Source: CAG-533 sp022779465 (GTDB lineage: Bacteria; Bacillota_I; Bacilli_A; RF39; UBA660). Taken from it: a stretch of 64,000 bases of DNA. The stretch lies in contig JALFTB010000035.1 of the NCBI GenBank assembly GCA_022779465.1, positions 1 through 64,000 of the forward strand, given 5' to 3'. The stretch's first letter is position 1, and each line of letters starts with the position of its first letter. A program made the position numbers and the translations under genes. Below, piece by piece: positions 7,117 to 14,158 of the stretch. Below the pieces are notes generated by a model that worked only from the letters and a program-made list of their open reading frames with translations, had not been told where the DNA came from and made no database searches.

Positions 7117-7509
7117 TTATTTATTTTCCCTTGGTTTTATAGTTAATATTTTGTTTTGTTCTTTTAGTTGTCTTTTATTAGAAATATCATATTCTAGTTT
7201 ATCTTTTAAACTGTACATAATTTGCATTATCTCAAAAGTTGGAGAACATTTCATATCGTTAATTAAACGAAACCAATAATTGTATTCTTCATATAATTTT
7301 GGATCTAAACCTTCAATAGTATGTAATTTTACATGAGCCTTTTTAGTTAAAATGGCACCGTTTTCAAGGCTAGCTTCGCCTCCATCTTCAGCTTTAATAA
7401 TATGATGATAGGTTAATGTATTTTCTTCACTCACTTCAAAACCCATCCAATCAATTTTAGGTTTACCATATATTTCAAACATTGCTGTTAACACAGATTT
7501 GTTTCTCAT
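7117..7509 (-). CDS. HNH-endonuclease-like small protein, copy 1
   Basis: The ATG at 7509 (MRNKSVLTAMFEIYGK, 130 aa) follows GGAGG at 7518-7522; a longer frame from 7533 would contain that site. The core reads TYHHIIKAEDGGEASLENGA, then LTKKAHVKLHTIE, again an HH...N...H-x3-H pattern. The flanking EIYGKPKIDWMGFEV and NYWFRLINDMK, EIMQIMYSLKDKL match copy 2 closely. The nusG terminator lies directly upstream, so the pair should be its own unit, although no convincing -35 is visible. The location between nusG and rplK interrupts a block that is contiguous in most Bacilli. Confidence 0.75.
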   Translation of the reverse strand: MRNKSVLTAMFEIYGKPKIDWMGFEVSEENTLTYHHIIKAEDGGEASLENGAILTKKAHVKLHTIEGLDPKLYEEYNYWFRLINDMKCSPTFEIMQIMYSLKDKLEYDISNKRQLKEQNKILTIKPRENK

Positions 7510-7540
7510 AATAAGCCTCCCTGATATTATCATATTATCA

Positions 7541-7571
7541 TAAAAAAAGTTTAATGAGAACCATTAAACTT
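7541..7571 (-). terminator. Terminator of secE-nusG
   Basis: A perfect 10-bp stem (AAGTTTAATG with CATTAAACTT, 5-base loop) and seven T follow the nusG stop on the minus strand. Confidence 0.85.
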
Positions 7572-8110
7572 TATTTGATTGCTGATACTTGGAATAATTC
7601 TACTTCTACAGGTGTTTCTTGTCCGAAAAGGTCAATTAGAACTGTTAATCTGCTGTTTTCAATATCAAGATTATCAATAACACCTTCCATACCTTTGAAT
7701 GGACCATCAACAATTGAAACTCTTGTTCCAACAGTTAATTCTTTATCAACATCCATTCTTGTCATTCCCATATTAGCTAATATTTTATCTATTTCTTGAG
7801 GTTTTAATGGAGTTGGTTTAGCACCTTTTCCACTTGATCCGATGAAACCAGTTACTCCTGGAGTATTTCTAACGATATACCATGCTTCATCTGTCATAAT
7901 CATTTCTACTAAAATATATCCTGGAAACATTTTTTTAGTTTTTTCTTTAACGCTTCCATCTTTCATTGTTTCTTTAACAGTTTCTTCTGGGATAATAATT
8001 CTAAAGATATAATCTTGGAAGCCCATAGATTCTGTACGCATTTCTAATTTTTCTTTAACTTTAGATTCATGTCCACTATATGTGTTAACAACATACCATT
8101 CTTTTTCCAT
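7571..8110 (-). CDS. nusG: Transcription termination/antitermination factor NusG
   Basis: NusG binds RNA polymerase and modulates pausing and coupling to the ribosome. The 179-residue protein has the NGN domain starting EKEWYVVNTYSGHESKVKEKL, with MFPGYILVEM and WYIVRNTPGVTGFIGS. The C-terminal KOW domain contains TVGTRVSIVDGPFKGMEGVIDNLD. It starts three bases after secE and ends in a strong terminator. The order secE-nusG is conserved across bacteria. Confidence 0.97.
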   Translation of the reverse strand: MEKEWYVVNTYSGHESKVKEKLEMRTESMGFQDYIFRIIIPEETVKETMKDGSVKEKTKKMFPGYILVEMIMTDEAWYIVRNTPGVTGFIGSSGKGAKPTPLKPQEIDKILANMGMTRMDVDKELTVGTRVSIVDGPFKGMEGVIDNLDIENSRLTVLIDLFGQETPVEVELFQVSAIK

Positions 8111-8113
8111 AAA

Positions 8114-8380
8114 TTATAACCCCTTTACTAATGAACTAATCCATGCAAATAATGCATCTAAACCATAAAAGTATAATCCAAATATAACAATAAATGCTAA
8201 GGTTGCAATACTATATTTAAGCATATCTTCTTTGCTTGGCCATTTTACTTTTTTTAATTCATCTTTTACTTCTTTAATAAATGATTTCTTTGGAGTAGAT
8301 ACTTTCTTTTCTTTTTTTACAGTTTTCTTTTGGACTTTTTTAGTTTCAACTTTTTTTGTTTCTTCTTTAGTTTTTGCCAT
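8114..8380 (-). CDS. secE: Preprotein translocase subunit SecE
   Basis: SecE clamps SecY in the protein-export channel. The 88-residue product has a lysine/threonine-rich N-terminal region, then the conserved FIKEVKDELKKVKWPSKEDM amphipathic helix and one membrane helix (about residues 60-82). A single membrane span is typical of Gram-positive SecE. The gene usually found just upstream, rpmG, is not present here. A promoter with TTGATT/TATATT lies upstream. Confidence 0.95.
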   Translation of the reverse strand: MAKTKEETKKVETKKVQKKTVKKEKKVSTPKKSFIKEVKDELKKVKWPSKEDMLKYSIATLAFIVIFGLYFYGLDALFAWISSLVKGL

Positions 8381-8432
8381 TTTTACACCTCATTTTTTTT
8401 AAAATAAAAAACACCTTTTCGTGCTTAAATGT

Positions 8433-8461
8433 AATATATCACACTTATTATTATAAATCAA
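8433..8461 (-). promoter_or_regulatory. secE-nusG promoter
   Basis: TTGATT (8456-8461), 17 bases, TATATT (8433-8438) on the minus strand. A short GC-poor hairpin with a six-T run follows in the leader (about 8407-8427). Confidence 0.7.
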
Positions 8462-8496
8462 GTAAAAAGATTTATTACTTATTATAATAAATCTTT
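8462..8496 (-). terminator. Terminator of mrnC-rlmB-sigma operon
   Basis: A 12-bp stem (AAAGATTTATTA with TAATAAATCTTT, 7-base loop) overlaps the last codons of the sigma gene and runs into five T on the minus strand. Confidence 0.75.
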
Positions 8497-9075
8497 TATT
8501 TTATTGCGTATTCTTTGAATAGTATTGTCTATTTGTTTTGGTTCTTTATTTAATATTTTAGCAATGTCTTGATAACCAAAACCATTTATAACTAATTTAT
8601 AAACATCTTTTTCAAATGGTGATAAATCATCATTTATTTTTTTAGTTAATTCTTCTAGTCTTTCTTCATTTTCCATTTTATGTAGAGGATCTAGAGAACT
8701 ATCACCTAATATTTCTTCTAAAGGTCTTTTAAATACTTCATATTCTGCTTCTAAACTATAAGCTTCAGTATTAACTTTATTTTTTGTTGTTTCGGCTTTA
8801 CGAATACAATTTTGAATTTTTCGTTCAACTACTAGAGATATAAATGTAGGAAGTGATGTGCTTTTATCTGATGAATATTTAATTAGAGCATCTGTAAAAG
8901 CTAACATTGCTTCTTGTTTGACTTCTGATATATCAATACCTAAAGCATAAATAGTTCTTTTATATTTAGCTAAAATTATAGAAATTATATAACTGTACTT
9001 ATCATATAAAATATTTTTAGCATCTTCATCATTTTCGGAAAACATTGTAATTAATTTTTCATCATTAAATTCCAT
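8482..9075 (-). CDS. sigH: Sigma-70 family factor, SigH-like
   Basis: The 197-residue protein has a region 2 segment (AKNILYDKYSYIISIILAKYKRT, ISEVKQEAMLAFTDALIKY) and a C-terminal region 4 helix-turn-helix (DLSPFEKDVYKLVINGFGYQ, DIAKILNKEPKQIDNTIQRI). It lacks region 1 and region 3, as in small alternative sigma factors. Its place between rlmB and secE-nusG is exactly that of sigH in Bacillus, where SigH starts sporulation and competence programmes. The SigH name rests mainly on this synteny. It overlaps rlmB by one base. Confidence 0.8.
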   Translation of the reverse strand: MEFNDEKLITMFSENDEDAKNILYDKYSYIISIILAKYKRTIYALGIDISEVKQEAMLAFTDALIKYSSDKSTSLPTFISLVVERKIQNCIRKAETTKNKVNTEAYSLEAEYEVFKRPLEEILGDSSLDPLHKMENEERLEELTKKINDDLSPFEKDVYKLVINGFGYQDIAKILNKEPKQIDNTIQRIRNKIKDLL

Positions 9076-9746
9076 TATTCACCTATTCCAAAAATTAATA
9101 TACCTGCTGAAACGGAAGCATTTAATGAATTTACTTTACCTTTCATTGGGATACTTATAATTAAATCACTATTCTTTTTTACTAATTGACTTACTCCGAA
9201 TCCTTCTGAACCAATGATTAAACATACTTTATCAGCGTAAGAAACTTTACGATAATCTTCTCCGCCTGCTTCGGCAGCATAAACAAAGAAGCCTTTTTCT
9301 TTTAATTTATTAATAGCGTTTACTAAATTATTTACCATTATGATGTTTACTCTTGAAATAGCACCAGTGCTGGTTTTCATAACAGTTTCATTAACTAATA
9401 CAGAACGATCTTTAGGAATAATTATATTTTTTATACCTTTTGCTTCACATGAACGAATAATTGCTCCAAAGTTATGAGGATCTTCTAGGTGATCTAACAT
9501 TACTACAAAAGTATCATCAGTTATATCATCTAGGGTTCCATATACATAGTCATATATTTCAATAATAATACCTTGATTGTTTGGTAACATTTTATCTAAT
9601 ACTTTAGGATCGGTATTAACATATTTTAAGTTAGATTTTTTTATTGTTTGGATTATTTCTTGATCTTTAAAGTTAGAACTAAGATATACTTTTTTTATTT
9701 TACTTTTATCGGTTTCGTTAAAAACGTTTTTTCCACATACTCTCAT
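9075..9746 (-). CDS. rlmB: 23S rRNA (guanosine-2'-O)-methyltransferase RlmB-like
   Basis: This is a SpoU/TrmH-family SPOUT methyltransferase that methylates a 23S rRNA guanosine ribose using SAM. The three SPOUT motifs are visible: LDHLEDPHNFGAIIRSCEA with the catalytic Asn/Arg, LIIGSEGFGVS, and IPMKGKVNSLNASVSAGI. The N-terminal L30e-like substrate domain is present (residues about 1-75). At 223 residues it is somewhat short for the family. It overlaps mrnC by four bases and the sigma gene by one, so the three are co-translated. Confidence 0.93.
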   Translation of the reverse strand: MRVCGKNVFNETDKSKIKKVYLSSNFKDQEIIQTIKKSNLKYVNTDPKVLDKMLPNNQGIIIEIYDYVYGTLDDITDDTFVVMLDHLEDPHNFGAIIRSCEAKGIKNIIIPKDRSVLVNETVMKTSTGAISRVNIIMVNNLVNAINKLKEKGFFVYAAEAGGEDYRKVSYADKVCLIIGSEGFGVSQLVKKNSDLIISIPMKGKVNSLNASVSAGILIFGIGE

Positions 9747-10099
9747 TTTAATATTCCTTTCATAATTTCTTCTAATCTATCTTTATTATTTTGATATAAA
9801 TAGCCAATTAAACATTCAAAGCCAGTAGCTTTATGATATGTAACTATATCTGTTGATTTACTTTTATGACTAGGAGCGTTACGTCCTTTTCTTACAATTT
9901 CTTGTTCTTCATCTGTTAAAAGATTATTATTTATTAGTTCTTCTAAAATGTTTTTTTGAGAAGTTGCTGATACATATTTTAGGGATTCTTTTTGTAAATC
10001 ATTTACATTAGATATTCCTTTGTTTATTAGGTATTCTCTTACATATAGTTCATAGACGGCATCTCCAAGATATGCCATTATTAAGTTTTGCATAGTCAT
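9743..10099 (-). CDS. mrnC: Mini-ribonuclease III
   Basis: Mini-RNase III matures 23S rRNA and consists only of the catalytic RNase III domain. The product contains MAYLGDAVYELYVREYLI (signature helix with the acidic pair), KYVSATSQ, LTDEEQEIVRKGRNAPSHK and the C-terminal TGFECLIGYLY with the catalytic Glu. I start it at the ATG at 10099 (118 aa); a TTG-initiated frame extends to 10120 but would include the promoter. No ribosome binding site is visible, and the predicted transcription start is nearly at the start codon. The usual upstream cysS is missing. Confidence 0.92.
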   Translation of the reverse strand: MTMQNLIMAYLGDAVYELYVREYLINKGISNVNDLQKESLKYVSATSQKNILEELINNNLLTDEEQEIVRKGRNAPSHKSKSTDIVTYHKATGFECLIGYLYQNNKDRLEEIMKGILK

Positions 10100-10108
10100 C
10101 ACGGGAAA

Positions 10109-10137
10109 AATATAACACAATTTTAATTAAAAGTAAA
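10109..10137 (-). promoter_or_regulatory. Promoter of mrnC-rlmB-sigma
   Basis: TTTACT (10132-10137), 17 bases, TATATT (10109-10114) on the minus strand. The expected start point is near 10102, at the GTGATG of mrnC, which would make a leaderless mRNA. Confidence 0.55.
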
Positions 10138-10176
10138 ATAAAAGAGTTAATATATTTTTTGGGATATTAACTCTTT
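10134..10176 (-). terminator. Terminator of the collagen-like/glycosyltransferase operon
   Basis: A perfect 13-bp stem (10141-10153 with 10164-10176) overlaps the stop codon of the glycosyltransferase and is followed by TATTTT on the minus strand. Confidence 0.75.
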
Positions 10177-11217
10177 ATTATTAATTATTCTTGTATTTTC
10201 AGGATCTAATTTTAAGGCTTTTTTAGACCATTTAAGAGATGTTTTGTAATTACCTAAGTAATATTCACAAACACTTAATAAATCTTCTACAGTGCCATTA
10301 TAACAAGCTGGATCATTAATATATGACTTATTGTTATTATTTTGATTTAAACACATAAGTAAATAAGATTTAGAAGCTTCATAATTATTCATAAGATAGT
10401 ATACATAAGCTGTTTCAAAATAAGGTTCTCTTTTAGTAGAACATTCACTTATGGATCTTAAAGCATGTTTTAAAGCTTCAGGTAAATTATTAAGCATTGT
10501 GTAACATCTTGATATAAATCTTTCAGAAGCACATCTTTCTTCATCCCAAGTACTTGTAGGCATTGATAAATGTTTTTTTAAAGTAGTAATGGCATCGTCA
10601 TATTTACCATAAAACATATATTCTCTGCCTAGATAATGCATGTTACGGTCGTTGTTGGGTTCTTCTTTAACAGCTAGTTCCAGAAGTGGTAAATAGCTTG
10701 ATCTAGACTTTGTACTATCAGGATAATGTTTTAATGTTATTTCATCTAAGGTTACAATTTTTTCACCATTAAGTGAGCATTTTAATACTTCATGTACTGG
10801 ATTTACCCATGTGTAACCTTTTCTGGTATGAATTTTTTCTTGATAGAAGTTAACAGCAGGATTGCCGTACTTGTCAAAAGACCATATGTAGTTGTAACGA
10901 CAACGATTAGCATTTTTGAATTTTTCTTCAAGAACTTGGCGCCAACCTGGAGCAAATATTTCGTCTATATCTGTACAGACACAAATATCAACATCGTCTG
11001 GAACCATATCTAATGATTTATTTCTGGCTTCATCAAATCGCCATGGTTTAATTATTTCTTGTTTAACATGGACATTTAGTTTTTGAAGTAATTCAACAGT
11101 ATCATCGGTAGAACCGGTATCTAAGACATAGATATCATCTGCTTCTTTCATGGAGTTATACCAACGATCTATAAATTTAGATTCATTTTTGGTAATAGCG
11201 TATACTATTATTTTCAT
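10147..11217 (-). CDS. Family 2 glycosyltransferase with TPR repeats
   Basis: The N-terminal 200 residues form a GT-A glycosyltransferase: IIVYAITKNESKFIDRW, the nucleotide-sugar segment VLDTGSTDDTVELL (near residue 33), RNKSLDMVPDD and the metal-binding CTDIDEIF. From about residue 205 there are TPR-like helical pairs (MHYLGREYMFYGKYDDAITTLKKHL and on to the end). No membrane segment is seen, so it is cytoplasmic. It begins six bases after the collagen-like gene and shares its transcript. In spore formers such as Clostridioides and Bacillus, glycosyltransferases beside collagen-like genes glycosylate threonines of GPT triplets. That role here is inferred. Confidence 0.85.
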   Translation of the reverse strand: MKIIVYAITKNESKFIDRWYNSMKEADDIYVLDTGSTDDTVELLQKLNVHVKQEIIKPWRFDEARNKSLDMVPDDVDICVCTDIDEIFAPGWRQVLEEKFKNANRCRYNYIWSFDKYGNPAVNFYQEKIHTRKGYTWVNPVHEVLKCSLNGEKIVTLDEITLKHYPDSTKSRSSYLPLLELAVKEEPNNDRNMHYLGREYMFYGKYDDAITTLKKHLSMPTSTWDEERCASERFISRCYTMLNNLPEALKHALRSISECSTKREPYFETAYVYYLMNNYEASKSYLLMCLNQNNNNKSYINDPACYNGTVEDLLSVCEYYLGNYKTSLKWSKKALKLDPENTRIINNKELISQKIY

Positions 11218-11223
11218 TTATTT

Positions 11224-11916
11224 TTATGTTCCTTGTGGACCAGTCGGACCGGTTGGACCTGTAGGTCCGGTTTCTCCTTGAGGACCGGTTGGACCGGTTG
11301 GACCAATAGGGCCTGTAGCTCCTTGAGGGCCGGTTGGACCCTGTGGAATTGTTAAATTAAGAAAATAATTTGGAGCTGTTCCAGTTATGGATGCAGTTGC
11401 TTGAGTTCCTGGTTCACCTGTTAATATTGTTCCAATTGATAAAGTTGGTGTTTCACCTGCTTCACCTTGGGGCCCGGTTGGACCAGTTGGGCCTGTTGCT
11501 CCGGTTGGGCCGGTTGGACCTGTTACTCCTTGTGGACCAGTGGCTCCAGTTGGGCCTGTTACTCCTTGAGGTCCTGTTGCTCCGGTTGCTCCTGTTGGAC
11601 CTATTAATCCTTGAGGGCCAGTCGCACCTGTTGGTCCTGTTACTCCTTGAGGTCCAGTCGCACCTGTTGGTCCTGTTACTCCTTGTGGGCCAGTCGCACC
11701 TGTTGGTCCTGTTACTCCTTGTGGACCAGTCGCACCGGTTGGGCCTGTTACTCCTTGTGGACCAGTGGCTCCAGTTGGACCTGTTGCGCCTTGCGGACCG
11801 GTAGCTCCTGCGATTCCTTGAATACCCTGAATTCCTTGCGGACCTGTGGGACCAATCGGACCAGGTGGTGCACAGAATGTGTAACAACATCCTAATTCAT
11901 TATTACAATCGTTCAT
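11224..11916 (-). CDS. Collagen-like Gly-X-Y repeat protein (BclA-like)
   Basis: The 230-residue protein opens with a short cysteine-rich head (MNDCNNELGCCYTFCAPP, Cys 4, 10, 11, 15). Gly-X-Y triplets follow from residue 19 to about 154, dominated by the unit GPTGATGPQGVT. A non-collagen insert (about 155-191, TLSIGTILTGEPGTQATASI and on) follows, then a second collagen stretch to the last residue. There is no C-terminal globular trimerisation domain of the BclA type and no signal peptide or LPXTG anchor, which fits an internally deposited coat or exosporium protein better than a secreted one. Threonine-rich triplets are typical glycosylation sites, and a glycosyltransferase is encoded next. 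The promoter resembles mother-cell sigma sites. The function is inferred. Confidence 0.88.
   Translation of the reverse strand: MNDCNNELGCCYTFCAPPGPIGPTGPQGIQGIQGIAGATGPQGATGPTGATGPQGVTGPTGATGPQGVTGPTGATGPQGVTGPTGATGPQGVTGPTGATGPQGLIGPTGATGATGPQGVTGPTGATGPQGVTGPTGPTGATGPTGPTGPQGEAGETPTLSIGTILTGEPGTQATASITGTAPNYFLNLTIPQGPTGPQGATGPIGPTGPTGPQGETGPTGPTGPTGPQGT
11518..11781 (-). repeat. Tandem 36-bp repeats inside the collagen-like gene
   Basis: Roughly seven near-identical 36-base units encode the 12-residue unit GPTGATGPQGVT, with one variant (GLI for GVT) and one extra GAT triplet. Units differ mainly at third codon positions. Such arrays change copy number by slippage, so length variation between strains is expected. 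Confidence 0.85.
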
Positions 11917-11932
11917 AATTTCACCTCTATAT

Positions 11933-11961
11933 ATTTTATGTTTCTTTGTGTATAAATGTGA
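11933..11961 (-). promoter_or_regulatory. Mother-cell-sigma-like promoter of the collagen operon
   Basis: On the minus strand CATAAAATA (-10, 11932-11940) lies 14 bases from TCACATT (11955-11961). Known Bacillus sigma-E sites read roughly KMATATT-N14-CATAMAHT, and sigma-K -10 elements read CATANNNTA. The -10 matches both fully and the -35 matches sigma-E at 6 of 7 positions. No housekeeping promoter is evident here. The TATATAGAGGTGA that follows is shared with gerQ. Confidence 0.55.
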
Positions 11962-11986
11962 AAAAAAAGATACGATTGTATCCTTT
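11961..11986 (-). terminator. Terminator of the uvrA/lgt/trxB-like operon
   Basis: A short GATAC/GTATC hairpin with flanking A/T pairing follows the flavoprotein gene and ends in eight T on the minus strand. Confidence 0.65.
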
Positions 11987-12867
11987 TAAATTTCTTTTAT
12001 ATATTTATATGCATTTATTGCAGCACTGGCACCTTCACTAGCAGCAGTTATTATTTGATATATTTCTTTTTTAGTATTATCGCCGCAGGCATATAATCCT
12101 TTGATGGATGTTTCTTGATGTTCATCAACTAATATGTAACCTTTATCATTTGTTATTCCTAAATTTTTAACAAAATGAGTACTTGGACCATAATCATTAT
12201 TTACAAATAATCCATCTATATTTAAAGTTGTATCTTTTAATTTTATTTCTGAGATTTTTTCATTTCCAATTATTTCATTTATGTTTTGGTTAAAAAATAT
12301 TTCAATATTTTCTAAATTATTAACTTTATCAACTAGTTCTTTTGGTCCGATTAATTGTTCTTTGTTAGATATTAAGTATAATTTTTTTACTAATCCAGAT
12401 AAGTAGATTGCATCTTCTAATCCTCTAGGGTTTGAACTATATAGTGCAACTGTTTTATCTTTATATAGACTGCCATCACATAAAACACAATAACTTACTC
12501 CTGGAAGATTTTCATTTGGTATGTTTAATTTTTGTGGTCCTCTTCCGGTAGCAATTATTACTGCTTTAGATTTATATGTATTATTTGATGTTTCAATAAC
12601 TTTGATATTGTCTTCTATTGTTATATTCTGTACTTCTTCATTTACCATAGGTATTTTTAAATCTTTAAATTGTTTATAAAATTGCATAGCTAAATCTGAA
12701 CCATTAATATGTTCATAACCTAGGTAGTTTTCCACTTCTTTTATATTATGAAGCGTACCTCCAGGCATACCTCTTTCAATAACTAAAACATTTAAATTAC
12801 TTCTTTTGGCATATATGCAAGCATTTATACCAGCTGGTCCTAATCCTATTATAATTAAATCGTACAT
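11986..12867 (-). CDS. Thioredoxin reductase-like flavoprotein with an altered NADPH site
   Basis: The 293-residue protein has the FAD-binding GLGPAGINACIYA at residues 8-20, the redox pair CVLC at 127-130 followed by DG, as in TrxB, and the C-terminal FAD motif LYACGDNTKKEIYQIITAASEG. The second Rossmann motif, normally GGGDSA, reads ALYSSNPRGLEDA (residues 141-153), and the arginine-rich NADPH-phosphate motif is not seen. Ferredoxin-type thioredoxin reductases (FFTR) of some clostridia also lack these motifs. So it is probably a thiol reductase, but its electron donor may not be NADPH. It follows lgt by 10 bases. Confidence 0.82.
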   Translation of the reverse strand: MYDLIIIGLGPAGINACIYAKRSNLNVLVIERGMPGGTLHNIKEVENYLGYEHINGSDLAMQFYKQFKDLKIPMVNEEVQNITIEDNIKVIETSNNTYKSKAVIIATGRGPQKLNIPNENLPGVSYCVLCDGSLYKDKTVALYSSNPRGLEDAIYLSGLVKKLYLISNKEQLIGPKELVDKVNNLENIEIFFNQNINEIIGNEKISEIKLKDTTLNIDGLFVNNDYGPSTHFVKNLGITNDKGYILVDEHQETSIKGLYACGDNTKKEIYQIITAASEGASAAINAYKYIKEI

Positions 12868-12877
12868 TTTTTATCTC

Positions 12878-13693
12878 CTAATATCTTATTTTGTCCATAT
12901 TGTTGCTGTCATTATATAAATCTTCGAATTTACTTTTTCTTTTATTTATCATAAGCATAATAATACCTATAACTATCATTGTAATTGAAACAATTTGTGC
13001 TACTTTAAATCCTGCTAACATTAAGGCATCAGTTCTGCTTGTTTCAATAAAGAATCTTATTGTTCCATAACCAACTAAATATAAAGCTGTCATGGTACCT
13101 ACTTTTCTATAAGGTCCTCTTCTAATGATTAGAAAAGCTATAAATAGAATAAAGCAGGCTATTGATTCGTATAAAAATGTTGGTGTGTAATATATACCTT
13201 CAATTTTCATTCCTTTGATAATAAATTCTGGGATATGTAAACTTTGTAAATGTTCTAAAGTGGTTGCAGCTCCGTGGGCTTCTCCATTAAAGAAGTTGCC
13301 CCATCTACCAATGGCTTGACCTAATAATAGTGGTACACATATAAAGTCGGTAAATCTAATGGTTCTAGCTCCATATCTTTTAGTATAGAAAAAGATTGTT
13401 AATAAGCCACCTATTAAACCACCATGGATAGCAAGACCACCTTTCCATACTTGAAGAATTTCAGTTATGTTTTGAGAATAATAATTCCAATTAAAGATTA
13501 CATAGTATAATCTGGCACATAAAAATCCAAAGATTATTGCCCAAAAGCTCATATTAAAAATAAATTCTGATTTTACATTAAATCTATTTGCTTCTTTTTT
13601 TATTAAGTATAGGCATGATACTACTGCTACTAGCATTAATAATGAGTACCATCTAAGTTCAAATTTACCTATTGTGAAAATTATAGGATTCAT
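12878..13693 (-). CDS. lgt: Prolipoprotein diacylglyceryl transferase
   Basis: Lgt transfers diacylglycerol from phosphatidylglycerol to the lipobox cysteine of prelipoproteins in the membrane. The 271-residue multi-spanning protein shows the start NPIIFTIGKFELRWYSLLM, GGLAIHGGLIGGLL, the signature GQAIGRWGNFFNGEAHG (with the essential Arg and Asn) and the late FIETSRTD region. It overlaps the upstream small membrane protein by four bases. In Bacillus the same neighbourhood is uvrA, yvlD, hprK, lgt; hprK is absent here. The window encodes at least one lipoprotein substrate (43412-44017). Confidence 0.96.
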   Translation of the reverse strand: MNPIIFTIGKFELRWYSLLMLVAVVSCLYLIKKEANRFNVKSEFIFNMSFWAIIFGFLCARLYYVIFNWNYYSQNITEILQVWKGGLAIHGGLIGGLLTIFFYTKRYGARTIRFTDFICVPLLLGQAIGRWGNFFNGEAHGAATTLEHLQSLHIPEFIIKGMKIEGIYYTPTFLYESIACFILFIAFLIIRRGPYRKVGTMTALYLVGYGTIRFFIETSRTDALMLAGFKVAQIVSITMIVIGIIMLMINKRKSKFEDLYNDSNNMDKIRY

Positions 13694-14091
13694 CTGTTAC
13701 CTACTATTGTTTTTGTAATAATTGAATCTAATAAAATATTAGCAAATGAAATAAATATTGAAATAAAGAATGGAACAAACCAACCTTCTACTACAAAAGC
13801 AGATCCCATTATTAATGATGCTAGTTTTAATATTATGACATTATTAATTGGATATAATAAACCTAATGACATAACTGTTATTGGTAATGATAGTAATTTA
13901 AATAATGGTTTAACGGTACTATTTAATATCATTATTACGATTGATGTTATGATGGCATACCCAAATGAGCTAATATAGAATCCTTTGAATATTTTTGATG
14001 CTAATACTAACACAGCAGAATTAATTAACAGAGTTAAGATCCATTCTACTAATGCATACTTTATACTTTTTTGTTCACTATAAATTATCAT
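13690..14091 (-). CDS. Phage-holin-4-like (YvlD family) membrane protein
   Basis: The 133-residue protein has about four hydrophobic helices and the family segment LNSTVKPLFKLLSLPITVMS, followed by LGLLYPINNVIILKLAS. This is the holin_4_2/YvlD group found in many non-phage genomes. YvlD of Bacillus is linked to membrane stress operons near uvrA and lgt, matching the position here. No phage genes are nearby, so a lysis role is unlikely. Its exact function is unknown. It overlaps lgt by four bases. Confidence 0.8.
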   Translation of the reverse strand: MIIYSEQKSIKYALVEWILTLLINSAVLVLASKIFKGFYISSFGYAIITSIVIMILNSTVKPLFKLLSLPITVMSLGLLYPINNVIILKLASLIMGSAFVVEGWFVPFFISIFISFANILLDSIITKTIVGNR

Positions 14092-14158
14092 TTAATCACC
14101 TATTTAATTATATAATTATTTTTTATGTTTATCAATTCATATAGTTTTGATATGTAAA

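Noticed and set aside
11518..11781. Regular 36-bp repeats that could be mistaken for a CRISPR array
   Set aside because: Units are contiguous with no spacers, stay in one reading frame and encode collagen triplets; there are no cas genes.
11370..11895. Long plus-strand and shifted-frame ORFs rich in Leu, Cys, Ser or Arg across the collagen-like gene
   Set aside because: They are shadows of the 36-bp Gly-X-Y repeats; their composition is biased and they have no ribosome binding site.
13690..14091. Prophage, because of the holin-4-like protein
   Set aside because: No other phage genes are near, and the yvlD-like neighbourhood with uvrA and lgt is a normal chromosomal arrangement.
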